Assembly (NCBI GenBank): GCA_049324435.1
Contig: JBMOOQ010000028.1
Span: 62,001-126,000, forward strand
Direction: 5' to 3'
Length of the DNA: 64,000 nucleotides
DNA from: Pseudorhodoplanes sp049324435
GTDB lineage: Bacteria; Pseudomonadota; Alphaproteobacteria; Rhizobiales; Xanthobacteraceae
The notes under the pieces are model-generated. The model was given only the letters and a program-made list of their open reading frames with translations. It had not been told where the DNA came from and did no database searches. Numbering within the stretch: position 1 is the first letter of the stretch; the number at the start of each line of letters is the position of its first letter. Below are positions 42,809 to 51,718 of this stretch, one piece after another. A program made the position numbers and the translations under genes.

Positions 42809-43582
42809 TTACTCGATCATCCGTTCGTAATTGATCTTGAACAAGGCCGGATCGGGCTTCTTGGTCATGTCGAGATTGTAAATTGCGACGGTGGTGTCAA
42901 AGCCCTGCGGATCGGTGACGGTCCATTGCTTGAGCGTCAGGTCCTTGGCGTCGAACATCAGCATCAGCTTGTGCTTGCCGCCCAGCGTCTGCTTTTCCTC
43001 GATCACCACTGTCGAAAAGATGTCGTCGGAATAGACATTGACCACATTGGTATCGCGCAGCAGATCGACCTTGTCGGCGAGCAGGAAACGCAGCGGCGTC
43101 TGGCCGAGCGGATAGAGGTCTTGGGTCGCCAGCCGCCGGTCGCGCACCACGAGCGAGGTTCCGTCTGCGATCAGCTGGACCGGGCTCGGATCGTCGTATT
43201 CGAAGCGCAGCTTGCCGGGCTTTTGCAGGAACAGATCGCCCGTGGTCTTGCGCCCGTCGGGACCGACCTGGACGAATTTTCCGACCACCTGGCGCATGCC
43301 GGAAAGATATTGCGAGATTCGGTCCACCAGCGCGCGCTGGTTGTTGTCGAAGGCGGTGGTTTCGCCGGGTTTGCCGGCCGGTGCATTCGGCCGGACCGGA
43401 GCCGGTGCGGGTGCAATGGTTCCGGGCGGCGTCGGCCGCGCCTGCGCGAGGATGACGGGTTCGGTCTGCGGCGCTTGCAGCGATGGATTAGACCCGGCCG
43501 CCGCGCCGGATACTCCAAACAGGCCGGCAGCCAGTCCGGCCATCATGAAAAGGTGCAGGCTCCGGGTCAGCGTCCGCGTCAT
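42809..43582 (-). CDS. lolA: Outer-membrane lipoprotein carrier LolA
   Basis: 257 residues. Signal peptide (LFMMAGLAAGLFGVSGAAAG), a Pro/Ala-rich spacer to about residue 75, then the LolA barrel (QYLSGMRQVVGKFVQVGPDGRKTTGDLFLQKPGKLRFEYDDPSPVQLIADG). It carries lipoproteins across the periplasm to LolB or, in alphaproteobacteria without LolB, directly to the outer membrane. It lies downstream of ftsK in the same orientation. Confidence 0.92.
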   Translation of the reverse strand: MTRTLTRSLHLFMMAGLAAGLFGVSGAAAGSNPSLQAPQTEPVILAQARPTPPGTIAPAPAPVRPNAPAGKPGETTAFDNNQRALVDRISQYLSGMRQVVGKFVQVGPDGRKTTGDLFLQKPGKLRFEYDDPSPVQLIADGTSLVVRDRRLATQDLYPLGQTPLRFLLADKVDLLRDTNVVNVYSDDIFSTVVIEEKQTLGGKHKLMLMFDAKDLTLKQWTVTDPQGFDTTVAIYNLDMTKKPDPALFKINYERMIE

Positions 43583-43721
43583 ACTTCACTCCGTTGCGCC
43601 GGGGGTCGTAACCCGGGCGTGTGGCGACTTGGCGGCCTCAACTGCTTGGCCCCAACTTGGCGGCCCTCTGAGTTAATCGGCCCGGGGTCGATTCTCAATA
43701 GCGGCGGGCGGTTCCGGGCCG

Positions 43722-46157
43722 TCAGCCGAACCGGCTGGCGCCTTCCTCGATCAAAATTTCGCGCTTTCCGGCGTGATTGGCCTGGCCGACCACGCCTTCC
43801 TGTTCCATGCGCTCCATCAGCGAGGCGGCGCGATTATAGCCGATCTGGAGCCGCCTCTGGATGTAGCTGGTCGAGGCCTTGCGGTCGCGCAGGACGATTT
43901 CGACCGCCTGCTGGTAGAGATCTTTTTCTGCGCCCATGCCGGTATTGTCGAATACCGCGCCGTCTTCGCTTTCAGTTTCGTCCTTGGTCACTTCTTCGAG
44001 ATATTGCGGGACGCCCTGCGCCTTCAGGTGGCGAACGACCTTTTCCACCTCGTCGTCCGCGACGAAGGGTCCGTGGACGCGGCTGATCCGGCCGCCGCCC
44101 GCCATGTAGAGCATGTCGCCCTGGCCGAGCAGCTGTTCGGCACCCTGTTCGCCGAGAATCGTACGGCTGTCGATTTTCGAGGTGACCTGGAAGGAAATGC
44201 GGGTTGGGAAATTCGCCTTGATGGTACCGGTTATGACGTCGACCGACGGGCGCTGGGTCGCCAGCACGACATGGATGCCGGCCGCGCGCGCCATCTGCGC
44301 GAGGCGCTGGATGGCGCCTTCGATGTCCTTGCCGGCCACCATCATCAGGTCGGCCATTTCGTCGACGATGACCACGAGATAGGGAAGCTCCTCGAATTCG
44401 AGATCTTCCTTCTCGTAGATCGCCTCGCCGGTCTCCTTGTCGTAGCCGGTATGCACGGTGCGAGTCAGCACCTCGCCCTTGGCCTTGGCCTCGGCGACGC
44501 GCGTGTTGTAACCGTCGATATTGCGCACACCGAGCTTCGACATCTTCTTGTAGCGCTCCTCCATCTCGCGCACGGCCCATTTCAGCGCGACGACGGCTTT
44601 CTTCGGATCGGTGACCACCGGCGTCAGAAGGTGCGGAATGCCGTCATAGACCGACAATTCGAGCATCTTCGGATCGATCATGATCAGACGGCATTGATCG
44701 GGCCGCAGCTTGTACAGCAGCGACAGCAGCATGGTGTTGATCGCCACCGACTTGCCGGAGCCGGTGGTGCCTGCGATCAGAAGGTGCGGCATGCGCGCGA
44801 GATCGACCACGACCGGCTCGCCGCCGATGGTCTTGCCGAGGCAGAGCGGCAACTTGGCGGGCGTGTTGATATATTCCTGCGAGGCCAGCATCTCGCGGAA
44901 ATAGACCTTCTCGCGAAATTCGTTCGGCAGCTCGATGCCGATGGCGTTGCGGCCTGGAACGACGGCGACGCGAGCGGAGACCGCGCTCATCGAGCGTGCG
45001 ATATCGTCGGCCAGTCCGATCACCCGCGATGACTTGATGCCGGGCGCCGGTTCGAGTTCGTAGAGTGTGACGACGGGACCCGGACGCGCATTGATGATCT
45101 CGCCCTTGACGCCGAAATCCTCCAGCACGCTTTCGAGCGCCTCGGCATTCTCTTCGATCTCCTCGGCGCTCATCGTTGCTCTGTCGCTGGCCTTCGGCGC
45201 GGCGAGCAGATTGAGCGGCGGCAACACGAAGCTGCCGGACCGCTTCGCCTGCTTCGGCTGCTGGACGCGGACCTTGCGCGGCGCCGGCGCGGCTTGTTCC
45301 TCTTCCTCCTGCTCGTCGTCGTAATCCTCGTCTTCCGCCTCGTAGCCGTTCTCTTCTGGCTCGGTGCGCATGCGCGGCTCGACACGGGCGGCACGTGCGC
45401 CCGTACGCGCCGGACGCACGGCAAGCTCCTCGTCGCCGGACAGCCGGCGGCGGATGAACAGCGACAGCCGGGCCTTGGCACTGAGCAGCAAATGAACGAG
45501 CCAGCCAAGCGAGACCGAACCGCGTTCTTCGTCTTGCTCGAACTCCTCGGCTTCGCGATGAATGTCCTCGGCGAGATCGCCCGTCTTGCGGAAGCCAAAA
45601 CCGAGTACGACTGCGAGTGTGGCGATCGCGCCCGCGCCGATGATGGCAGCGAGCACGATCCGGCTTGTGGCCGAGCCGCCGAACAGGAGCAGCGGAAGCT
45701 TGAGGATTGCATCGCCGGTCACGCCGCCCATTCCGGCCGGCAGCGGCCATCCGGCGCTGCGCGGCAGACAGGATGCAAATGCCGATGCGAGCAGCAGCCC
45801 TGCCATCCAGAACAGCGCGCGCAGCCATCGCCGTCCGGGGGCGCGATGTGTCACGAGCCGCCAGCCCCAGGTTGCGACCGGCAGGACCAGCATGATCGAG
45901 GCCAGCCCCAGGAGCTGGATCGACAGATCGGCGAAGATCGCGCCGCTGCGTCCGAGCCAGTTTCGCACCGGCGCATCGGTGGCGTGGCTCAGACTGGGAT
46001 CTAAAACCGACCAGCTGACCAGCGCGAGCGTCATCAGGAATGCGAGCAGCAGCAGCGCGAGACCGAAAAGTTCGCCGACGCGCCGTCTGATTGCGTTGCG
46101 CAGATCGTCGGAAAGAAATTCGAAGCGGTCGAGACCACGTTGACTGATGGCGGGCAT
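43722..46157 (-). CDS. ftsK: DNA translocase FtsK
   Basis: 811 residues. It has four or more N-terminal membrane helices (about 25-190), an acidic/Pro-rich linker (EDEDYDDEQEEEEQ about 285-300), the RecA-like motor with Walker A IAGTTGSGKSVAINTML (about 462), Walker B YLVVIVDEMADLMM, and a C-terminal gamma winged-helix domain (STSYIQRRLQIGYNRAASLMERMEQEGVVG). It pumps DNA at the septum and coordinates XerCD at dif. The start overlaps the upstream aminotransferase stop when the GTG at 46166 is used; ATG 46157 with GGGTGA 5 bases upstream is preferred. Confidence 0.96.
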   Translation of the reverse strand: MPAISQRGLDRFEFLSDDLRNAIRRRVGELFGLALLLLAFLMTLALVSWSVLDPSLSHATDAPVRNWLGRSGAIFADLSIQLLGLASIMLVLPVATWGWRLVTHRAPGRRWLRALFWMAGLLLASAFASCLPRSAGWPLPAGMGGVTGDAILKLPLLLFGGSATSRIVLAAIIGAGAIATLAVVLGFGFRKTGDLAEDIHREAEEFEQDEERGSVSLGWLVHLLLSAKARLSLFIRRRLSGDEELAVRPARTGARAARVEPRMRTEPEENGYEAEDEDYDDEQEEEEQAAPAPRKVRVQQPKQAKRSGSFVLPPLNLLAAPKASDRATMSAEEIEENAEALESVLEDFGVKGEIINARPGPVVTLYELEPAPGIKSSRVIGLADDIARSMSAVSARVAVVPGRNAIGIELPNEFREKVYFREMLASQEYINTPAKLPLCLGKTIGGEPVVVDLARMPHLLIAGTTGSGKSVAINTMLLSLLYKLRPDQCRLIMIDPKMLELSVYDGIPHLLTPVVTDPKKAVVALKWAVREMEERYKKMSKLGVRNIDGYNTRVAEAKAKGEVLTRTVHTGYDKETGEAIYEKEDLEFEELPYLVVIVDEMADLMMVAGKDIEGAIQRLAQMARAAGIHVVLATQRPSVDVITGTIKANFPTRISFQVTSKIDSRTILGEQGAEQLLGQGDMLYMAGGGRISRVHGPFVADDEVEKVVRHLKAQGVPQYLEEVTKDETESEDGAVFDNTGMGAEKDLYQQAVEIVLRDRKASTSYIQRRLQIGYNRAASLMERMEQEGVVGQANHAGKREILIEEGASRFG

Positions 46158-46162
46158 GTGCG

Positions 46163-47401
46163 TCACCCGAGCACGGCGACGAGGCGGTGCAGCGCCTCGG
46201 CGGTGGTTGTATTATCGTGCACCATGGCAACGCGAATGTAATCGCGGCCCGGATTGCTGCCGTCACGCTCCGTGAACGAGGCATATTCGCCCGGCAAAAC
46301 CCGCAAGCCGGCTTCGCGCCAGAGCCGCTCGGCCGCTGTCACGCTGCCGCCCTGCGCCGACACGTCAAGCCACAGGAAGAAGCCGCCAGCGGGCCGCCTG
46401 TACCCGTAACGGCCGCCGATGATCTGGTCGGCGAGATCGAATTTCTGTGCATAGGCGGTCCGGTTCTCGATCACGTGCGCCTCGTCGTCGAGTGCGGCGG
46501 CGGCCACCGCCTGCGCCGGCATTGGCACCTGCGGCGCGGCGTTGTTGCGGTATTCCAGGAAGCGGGCGAGAAAATTGCGATCGCCTGCGACGAAACCGAC
46601 GCGCAGGCCCGGCAGGTTTGAGCGCTTCGACAGCGAGTTGAATGCAATCACATTGGCATAGTCGGGCCCGGCAACTTCGAGAATGCCGCTTGGCTTTTCC
46701 CCGAAATAGATTTCCGAATAGCACTCGTCGGAAAACACCATGAAGTCGTGCTTGCGCGCCATCGCGACCAGACGAGAGAGGTAATCGCGGCTCGCGACCG
46801 ATCCTTGCGGATTGGCTGGCGAGGCGATGTAGAACGCAATCGTGCGTGCAAGCAGCATCTCGCTGAGCGCATCGAGATCGGGAAGAAAGCCGCTGGCCGC
46901 GGTCGCAGGCATGTAGACGGTCTCGCACTGCGAGGCCGAGGCGCCGGCCGAATAGGCGCCGTAACAGGGATTGGGTACGAGAATCGCAGGCAGTCCTTTG
47001 CGCGGCGGGGCGTTACGGGCCGCGGCAAGCGCGGCGAGGAACAGGCCCTCGCGAGTGCCATTCAACACCAGCACTTCCGTTTCAGGATCGAGCGGGCGGG
47101 GCAGCACATAACGCCGGTTCAGCCAGCCGGAGACGGATTTTCGGAACAGCTCGGTGCCCTTGTTGGCCGGGTAACGGCCGAGATCGGCGATATGCTGTGC
47201 GAAGACCGGTCCGGCGAAAGCCGGCACCGGATGCTGCGGTTCGCCGACCGCGCAATTGATGGCCGGCTTGCCGGGCTCGATCGGAGCGAGGAGGTCGTTC
47301 AGGCGCGCGAAAGCCGACCGATTTTGCGTGCGCGGATCGGCCGTCCGCGCGGACGACGGGGGCTGTTCGCGTTCGGCGGCATTCATGAACATCACGCGCA
47401 T
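46163..47401 (-). CDS. PLP-dependent aminotransferase, class I/II
   Basis: 412 residues as drawn. Fold-type I features: ILVPNPCYGAYSAGA, the PLP-binding Asp in SDECYSEIYFG, the Schiff-base Lys in SLSKRSNLPGLRVGF, and the carboxylate-binding Arg in DYIRVAMV. It resembles DapC-type succinyldiaminopimelate aminotransferases, but the substrate is not proven. Starts at 47401, 47392 or 47386 are possible; none has a strong ribosome site. It lies upstream of, and probably co-transcribed with, ftsK-lolA. Confidence 0.88.
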   Translation of the reverse strand: MRVMFMNAAEREQPPSSARTADPRTQNRSAFARLNDLLAPIEPGKPAINCAVGEPQHPVPAFAGPVFAQHIADLGRYPANKGTELFRKSVSGWLNRRYVLPRPLDPETEVLVLNGTREGLFLAALAAARNAPPRKGLPAILVPNPCYGAYSAGASASQCETVYMPATAASGFLPDLDALSEMLLARTIAFYIASPANPQGSVASRDYLSRLVAMARKHDFMVFSDECYSEIYFGEKPSGILEVAGPDYANVIAFNSLSKRSNLPGLRVGFVAGDRNFLARFLEYRNNAAPQVPMPAQAVAAAALDDEAHVIENRTAYAQKFDLADQIIGGRYGYRRPAGGFFLWLDVSAQGGSVTAAERLWREAGLRVLPGEYASFTERDGSNPGRDYIRVAMVHDNTTTAEALHRLVAVLG

Positions 47402-47509
47402 TTCGGCCGGACTACTGGATGGTCCGCGAGCCTAGGCCGGGCTGGTTAAACTCCGATTAACCATCGAATCTCTGTGGCCAATTGGCGGCGCCGGGCGAAA
47501 CCGTCCGGC

Positions 47510-47546
47510 AGAACGAAAGAGGCTCCGGTCTTGCGACCGGAGCCTC
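47510..47546 (-). terminator. Rho-independent terminator after amtB (copy 1)
   Basis: Read on the minus strand, GAGGCTCCGGTC pairs with GACCGGAGCCTC around a GCAA loop and is followed by TTTCGTTC. The 12-bp GC-rich stem lies 58 bases after the amtB stop. Confidence 0.88.
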
Positions 47547-47603
47547 CATTCGGCGAGGGGACGGTGCCGGGTATACGCCCCGTCGCACGACTCTTCGAGC
47601 GGC

Positions 47604-49052
47604 TTACATGTTGTAGGCGCGCTCTCCGTGTTCGGTGAGGTCGAGACCTTCGCGCTCCTTGTCGACGGAGATGCGCAGGCCGACGATGATGCTGATGATG
47701 AAGAGAATGACGGCCGTGCCGACACCCGACCATACGATCGTCAGCAGCACGCCCTTGAGCTGGGCCAGCATCTGCGTGGCGAAGTCATATTCCGCGACCT
47801 TGCCGATCGTGTAGTCGAAGATGCCGGTGCCGCCGAGTGCCGGATTCACCAGAATGCCGGTGCCGAGCGCGCCGACGATGCCGCCGACAGCGTGCACGCC
47901 GAACACGTCCAGCGCGTCGTCGTAGCCGAACATGTGCTTGATCGCCGAGCAGAAGAACAGGCAGACCACGCCGGAGACGAGGCCCAGCACGATCGCGCCG
48001 ACCGGACCCGCGAAGCCGGCCGCCGGAGTCACGGCGACAAGACCCGCAACCGCACCGGTGACGATGCCGAGCAGCGACGGCTTACCTTTGACAAGCCACT
48101 CGGCGAACATCCACGACAAGGCGGCGCCCGCAGTGGCGACGAAGGTGTTGACCATCGCCAGCGCCGCGGTTCCGGTCGCTTCGAGGTTAGAGCCGACGTT
48201 GAAGCCGAACCAGCCGACCCACAAGAGCGCGCCGCCGATCATGGTCATGACCATCGAGTGGGGCGGCATCAGTTCCTTGCCGTAACCCGTGCGCTTGCCG
48301 ACCATGATGGCGCCGACAAGGCCGGCGATACCGGCATTGATGTGAACGACGGTTCCGCCAGCGAAGTCGATCGCGCCCCAGGAGAAGATTTTCCCGGCAT
48401 CGGCGAGGACTTCGTCGAGCGCAGCCTGTGCCTTGGCCTTGGCGGCGTCGTCAGCGGCCGCGGCTACAGCCTTGGCGGCGGTGTCGATCGCGTCCGGGCC
48501 GGCCCAGTACCAGACCATGTGCGCGATCGGGAAATAGATGAAGGTCACCCAGAGCGGAATCAAAAGCGCCACGGCCGAGAATTTCATGCGTTCGGCGAAC
48601 GCGCCGACCATCAGCGCCGGCGTGATCATTGCGAACGTCATCTGGAAGGCGATGTAGGCGTATTCCGATACGCTGGCGCCGACCGAGAAGGTGCCGGCCA
48701 TGGAGTCGGGCGTTACACCGGAGAGGAATGCCTTCGAGAAGCCGCCGATCCATTCGGATCCGCCGGTGAAGGAGAGGCTGTAGCCGTAGACAACATAGAT
48801 GATGCCGACGATGCAGACCGAGTAGAAGACATGCATCAGCACCGACAGCATGTTCTTTGAACGCACCAGGCCGCCATAGAACAGCGCGAGACCGGGAATC
48901 GTCATGAGCAGAACGAGCGCAGCCGAGGTCATCACCCAGGCGTTGTCGCCCTTGTTGACGGTCGGCTCGGCGAACGCTGCGGTTGCCGCGAGCGTCCCTG
49001 CCGCGGCAAGGGCGGCGGTCAGACCAGCCCGGGTTGGAAACTTGAACGACAT
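47604..49052 (-). CDS. amtB: Ammonium transporter AmtB, copy 1
   Basis: 482 residues with a cleavable-type signal and 11 membrane helices. The pore twin His residues are in FPIAHMVWYW and DVFGVHAVGGIVG, and the Phe-gate context QMTFAMITPAL is present. A 40-residue Ala/Lys/Asp-rich insertion (about 185-225) follows the first pore His in a periplasmic loop. It conducts ammonium and is blocked by GlnK. It is 27 bases downstream of glnK copy 1, as in the usual glnK-amtB operon. Confidence 0.95.
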   Translation of the reverse strand: MSFKFPTRAGLTAALAAAGTLAATAAFAEPTVNKGDNAWVMTSAALVLLMTIPGLALFYGGLVRSKNMLSVLMHVFYSVCIVGIIYVVYGYSLSFTGGSEWIGGFSKAFLSGVTPDSMAGTFSVGASVSEYAYIAFQMTFAMITPALMVGAFAERMKFSAVALLIPLWVTFIYFPIAHMVWYWAGPDAIDTAAKAVAAAADDAAKAKAQAALDEVLADAGKIFSWGAIDFAGGTVVHINAGIAGLVGAIMVGKRTGYGKELMPPHSMVMTMIGGALLWVGWFGFNVGSNLEATGTAALAMVNTFVATAGAALSWMFAEWLVKGKPSLLGIVTGAVAGLVAVTPAAGFAGPVGAIVLGLVSGVVCLFFCSAIKHMFGYDDALDVFGVHAVGGIVGALGTGILVNPALGGTGIFDYTIGKVAEYDFATQMLAQLKGVLLTIVWSGVGTAVILFIISIIVGLRISVDKEREGLDLTEHGERAYNM

Positions 49053-49079
49053 AATGAAGCTCCTGTCCGAATCGTTCGC

Positions 49080-49418
49080 TTAGAGGGCGGAGGCGTCTGT
49101 TTCGCCGGTGCGGATGCGTACGGCGCTTTCCAGATTGACGACAAAGATCTTGCCGTCGCCGATCTGGCCGGTCTTGGCCGCGCCGGTGATGGCTTCGATG
49201 ACCTTGTCCACCTGGTCGGTGGCAACAGCGACCTCGATCTTGAGCTTCGGCAGGAAGCTCACGGCGTATTCGGTGCCGCGGTAGATTTCAGTGTGCCCCT
49301 TTTGCCGCCCATAACCCTTGACCTCAGTGACGGTCATGCCGTGCACCCCGATCGCGGTCAGGGCGTCGCGGACCTCGTCGAGCTTGAATGGCTTGATGAC
49401 GGCCATGACGATTTTCAT
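49080..49418 (-). CDS. glnK: PII signal protein GlnK, copy 1
   Basis: 112 residues: MKIVMAVIKPFKLDEVRDAL start, the T-loop with Tyr51 (GRQKGHTEIYRGTEY) that is uridylylated, and the B-loop TGQIGDGKIFV. It senses 2-oxoglutarate and ATP/ADP and plugs AmtB. ATG 49418 is chosen over the long upstream frame because the family begins there. A sigma-54-like promoter lies about 109 bases upstream. Confidence 0.96.
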   Translation of the reverse strand: MKIVMAVIKPFKLDEVRDALTAIGVHGMTVTEVKGYGRQKGHTEIYRGTEYAVSFLPKLKIEVAVATDQVDKVIEAITGAAKTGQIGDGKIFVVNLESAVRIRTGETDASAL

Positions 49419-49526
49419 TTGGTTCGATCCCCGTTGGCCCGAAGCCTCGAGAGCAGCGTCGGGCTGTACCACTCGGGTCCCGGCACGTGGCTGTGCTCCG
49501 CAGGCCGGCCCCCGGCGCGGAAGGGA

Positions 49527-49542
49527 ATCAAACCCCGTGCCA
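49527..49542 (-). promoter_or_regulatory. Sigma-54-like -24/-12 promoter for glnK copy 1
   Basis: On the minus strand TGGCACG-N4-TTGA. The -24 element (TGGCAC) is perfect, but the -12 element is TTGAT instead of TTGC, missing the near-invariant GC step. NtrC-dependent expression of glnK-amtB is normal in this group, which supports the call. Confidence 0.5.
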
Positions 49543-49690
49543 CTTGCGCGCGCGGGGTCTAACAAGCTGATTCGATAAGGGATTCCAGTTCACCGCAGCG
49601 GTCATCCGGCGCGCCTAGGGGGGCGGCGCCCAAAGGGACGCCATCTCTGCCTAGGAAACAGTCAGCTGCCTTCGTCTGAGTCGCCTGAAA

Positions 49691-49724
49691 TACAAAGCCC
49701 GGCCGAGACCAGCCGGACTTTGTA
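49691..49724. terminator. Hairpin after amtB copy 2
   Basis: TACAAAG-(C)CCGGC and GCCGGA-CTTTGTA form a near-perfect inverted repeat around a CGAGACCA loop. It lies 44 bases after the amtB copy 2 stop on the minus strand and could act in both directions between the two glnK-amtB units. The rest of the 49419-49767 gap holds the glnK promoter and nothing else recognised. Confidence 0.65.
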
Positions 49725-49767
49725 CGGTTGGGCCTGCGATGGGTCGCACCGATGCGGGCAGCCCGGC

Positions 49768-51090
49768 CTATTGCAGCGCCTCGCCGTGCTGGGTGATGTC
49801 GAGCCCTTCAAGCTCCTGCTGCTGCGTCACGCGCAACGGCACGAGGAAGCCGATGATCTTGAGCAGCACGAAGGTCACGGCCCCGGACCATATAACCGTG
49901 ACTGCGATCCCATAGAGCTGGGTGAACACAAGCCCCGGATTGCCTTCGAGCAGCCCCGGCGTTCCCGGTGCCTCCGGTGTCGCCGACACCGCAGCGACCG
50001 CAAAGACACCGAGCAGCAAAGTGCCGGTCAGCCCGCCGACTCCATGGACACCGAACACGTCGAGCGAATCGTCGTAGCCGAGTTTCAGCTTCAGCCAGGT
50101 GCATGCCCAGAAGCAGATGGCGCCCGCGATCACACCGATGATCAGCCCATGCATCGGCATCACGAAGCCGGAGGCCGGCGTGATGGTACCGAGTCCGGCC
50201 ACCGCACCCGAGATCATGCCGAGCACCGACGGCTTGCCGCGCGTCCACCATTCCAGAAACATCCAGGCGAGCGCGCCGGCGCAAGCCGCGAGATGCGTGA
50301 CCACGATGGCCATCGTCGCCCGCGAGCCCGCCGACAGCGCCGATCCGCCATTGAAGCCGAACCAGCCGACCCACAACATGCCGGTGCCGATCACCGCGAG
50401 CGCCAGATTGAATGGTGCGAGATTGTCCTGGCCGTAGCCGCGACGTGCGCCGAGGACGAGTGCCGCGACCAGTCCGGCCACGCCGCAATTCAGATGTACG
50501 ACCAGCCCGCCGGCAAAGTCGAGCACGCCGGCCGTACCGAGAAATCCGCCGCCCCAGATCCAGTGCGCGATCGGCACATAGACGAACAGGAGCCACAGCA
50601 CGCAGAACCAGACGAAAGCCGAGAATCGCATGCGGTCCGCAACCGAGCCTGAGACCAGCGCGACCGTGATGATCGCAAACGTCATCTGGTAGATCATGAA
50701 CAGCGCCTCGGGGATGGTCTTTGCGAGCGGATGCGTCGTCTCCATGCCGATGCCGTTGAGGAATGCGCGGCTGAGCGTGCCGATCGCCGGGCCGTCGCCG
50801 CCAAACACCAGCGAATAGCCGACGACCGCCCACAATACGGAAACGATCGCCACCGAGACAAAGCTTTGCGCCATGGTGGCGAGCACGTTCTTCTTGCGCA
50901 CCATGCCGGCATAGAACAGCGCCAGTCCCGGCACCGTCATCATCAGGACGAGTGCGGTTGCCGTCATCATCCAGGCAGTGTCGGCCGCGTCGATCCTGGC
51001 GGGTGTCTGTGCTGTGGCGATTTGCGTTGAAAGCAGTACAAGCGTCAGGCCTGCGATGGCAGGCGCGATCCGCCGCGAAGGCGTCGTCAT
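49768..51090 (-). CDS. amtB: Ammonium transporter AmtB, copy 2
   Basis: 440 residues with a signal peptide (GLTLVLLSTQIATAQ) and 11 helices. Both pore His residues are present (VPIAHWIWGGG and DVFGVHGVGGLTG). It lacks the 40-residue periplasmic insertion of copy 1 and is clearly divergent in sequence, so the duplication is old or came by transfer. ATG 51090 has GGGGGAG 8 bases upstream. It lies 140 bases downstream of glnK copy 2; a palindromic repeat sits in that gap. Confidence 0.94.
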   Translation of the reverse strand: MTTPSRRIAPAIAGLTLVLLSTQIATAQTPARIDAADTAWMMTATALVLMMTVPGLALFYAGMVRKKNVLATMAQSFVSVAIVSVLWAVVGYSLVFGGDGPAIGTLSRAFLNGIGMETTHPLAKTIPEALFMIYQMTFAIITVALVSGSVADRMRFSAFVWFCVLWLLFVYVPIAHWIWGGGFLGTAGVLDFAGGLVVHLNCGVAGLVAALVLGARRGYGQDNLAPFNLALAVIGTGMLWVGWFGFNGGSALSAGSRATMAIVVTHLAACAGALAWMFLEWWTRGKPSVLGMISGAVAGLGTITPASGFVMPMHGLIIGVIAGAICFWACTWLKLKLGYDDSLDVFGVHGVGGLTGTLLLGVFAVAAVSATPEAPGTPGLLEGNPGLVFTQLYGIAVTVIWSGAVTFVLLKIIGFLVPLRVTQQQELEGLDITQHGEALQ

Positions 51091-51117
51091 GGTCGTCTCC
51101 CCCAGTTCATCCCACTT

Positions 51118-51187
51118 GCCGTTCATTCCCGCGCAAGCAGGAATCCAGGCTCTTGCTTCTGGGTCCCCGTTTTCGCGGAGACGAACG
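51118..51187. repeat. Dispersed palindromic repeat, family C
   Basis: An imperfect inverted repeat: CGTTCATTCCCGCGCAAGC and GGAATCCAG pair with CTGGGTCCCC and CGCGGAGACGAACG. It lies between glnK and amtB of copy 2, where a folded RNA hairpin could lower amtB expression relative to glnK. A half copy is at 33611-33660. Confidence 0.75.
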
Positions 51188-51230
51188 GATTTGATGTTCT
51201 TTGCTGTGACGCTTTGGCCTGATCGGCGCG

Positions 51231-51569
51231 TCAGAGCGCGTCGTTGTCGGTTTCGCCGGTGCGGATGCGCAGCGCGCGGTCGATCGGTGTCACGAAAATC
51301 TTGCCGTCGCCGATCTGTCCGGTCTTTGCGGCTTGCGAGACCGCCTCGATCACCTTTTCGACCCGGTCGGTCGGGACCGCGATTTCGAGCCGGATCTTCG
51401 GCAGAAAATGCACCGCATATTCGGCGCCGCGATAGATCTCGGTGTGGCCCTTCTGCCGGCCGTAACCTTTCACCTCGGTCACGGTCATGCCGTGAATTCC
51501 GACCGAGGTCAGCGCATCGCGCACCTCTTCCAGCTTGAATGGCTTGATGATCGCGATGACGAGTTTCAT
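51231..51569 (-). CDS. glnK: PII signal protein GlnK, copy 2
   Basis: 112 residues (MKLVIAIIKPFKLEEVRDAL), with Tyr51 in the T-loop GHTEIYRGAEY and the B-loop TGQIGDGKIFV. It is very similar to copy 1 over its whole length. It is likely uridylylated by GlnD and regulates its own neighbour AmtB. I found no convincing sigma-54 promoter in the 150 bases upstream, unlike copy 1, so the two pairs may be controlled differently. Confidence 0.95.
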   Translation of the reverse strand: MKLVIAIIKPFKLEEVRDALTSVGIHGMTVTEVKGYGRQKGHTEIYRGAEYAVHFLPKIRLEIAVPTDRVEKVIEAVSQAAKTGQIGDGKIFVTPIDRALRIRTGETDNDAL

Positions 51570-51718
51570 TGAAGCAAGCCCCCTGATTTGCCGGCGCGAA
51601 CGGCTTTGCGCGACCAGCGCTGCGGCCCGCCCGGCACGGACCTGGCCGCTTCTGCGGCGCAGGTTATCGGCAAGACGGGGAAAGTTTAAGGGGGAGAATC
51701 GCAGAGTCCTTGGAATTC

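Noticed and set aside
43627..43665. 11-bp direct repeat ACTTGGCGGCC between lolA and ftsK
   Set aside because: Two copies 28 bases apart in a short gap, but with no link to a promoter or hairpin; likely minor local duplication.
44644..46284. 546-residue open frame on the minus strand
   Set aside because: Out-of-frame copy of ftsK; Arg-rich composition typical of a frame-shifted shadow.
51570..51718. Sigma-54 promoter before glnK copy 2
   Set aside because: No TGGC-N8-10-TTGC-like pair at correct spacing was found on the minus strand.
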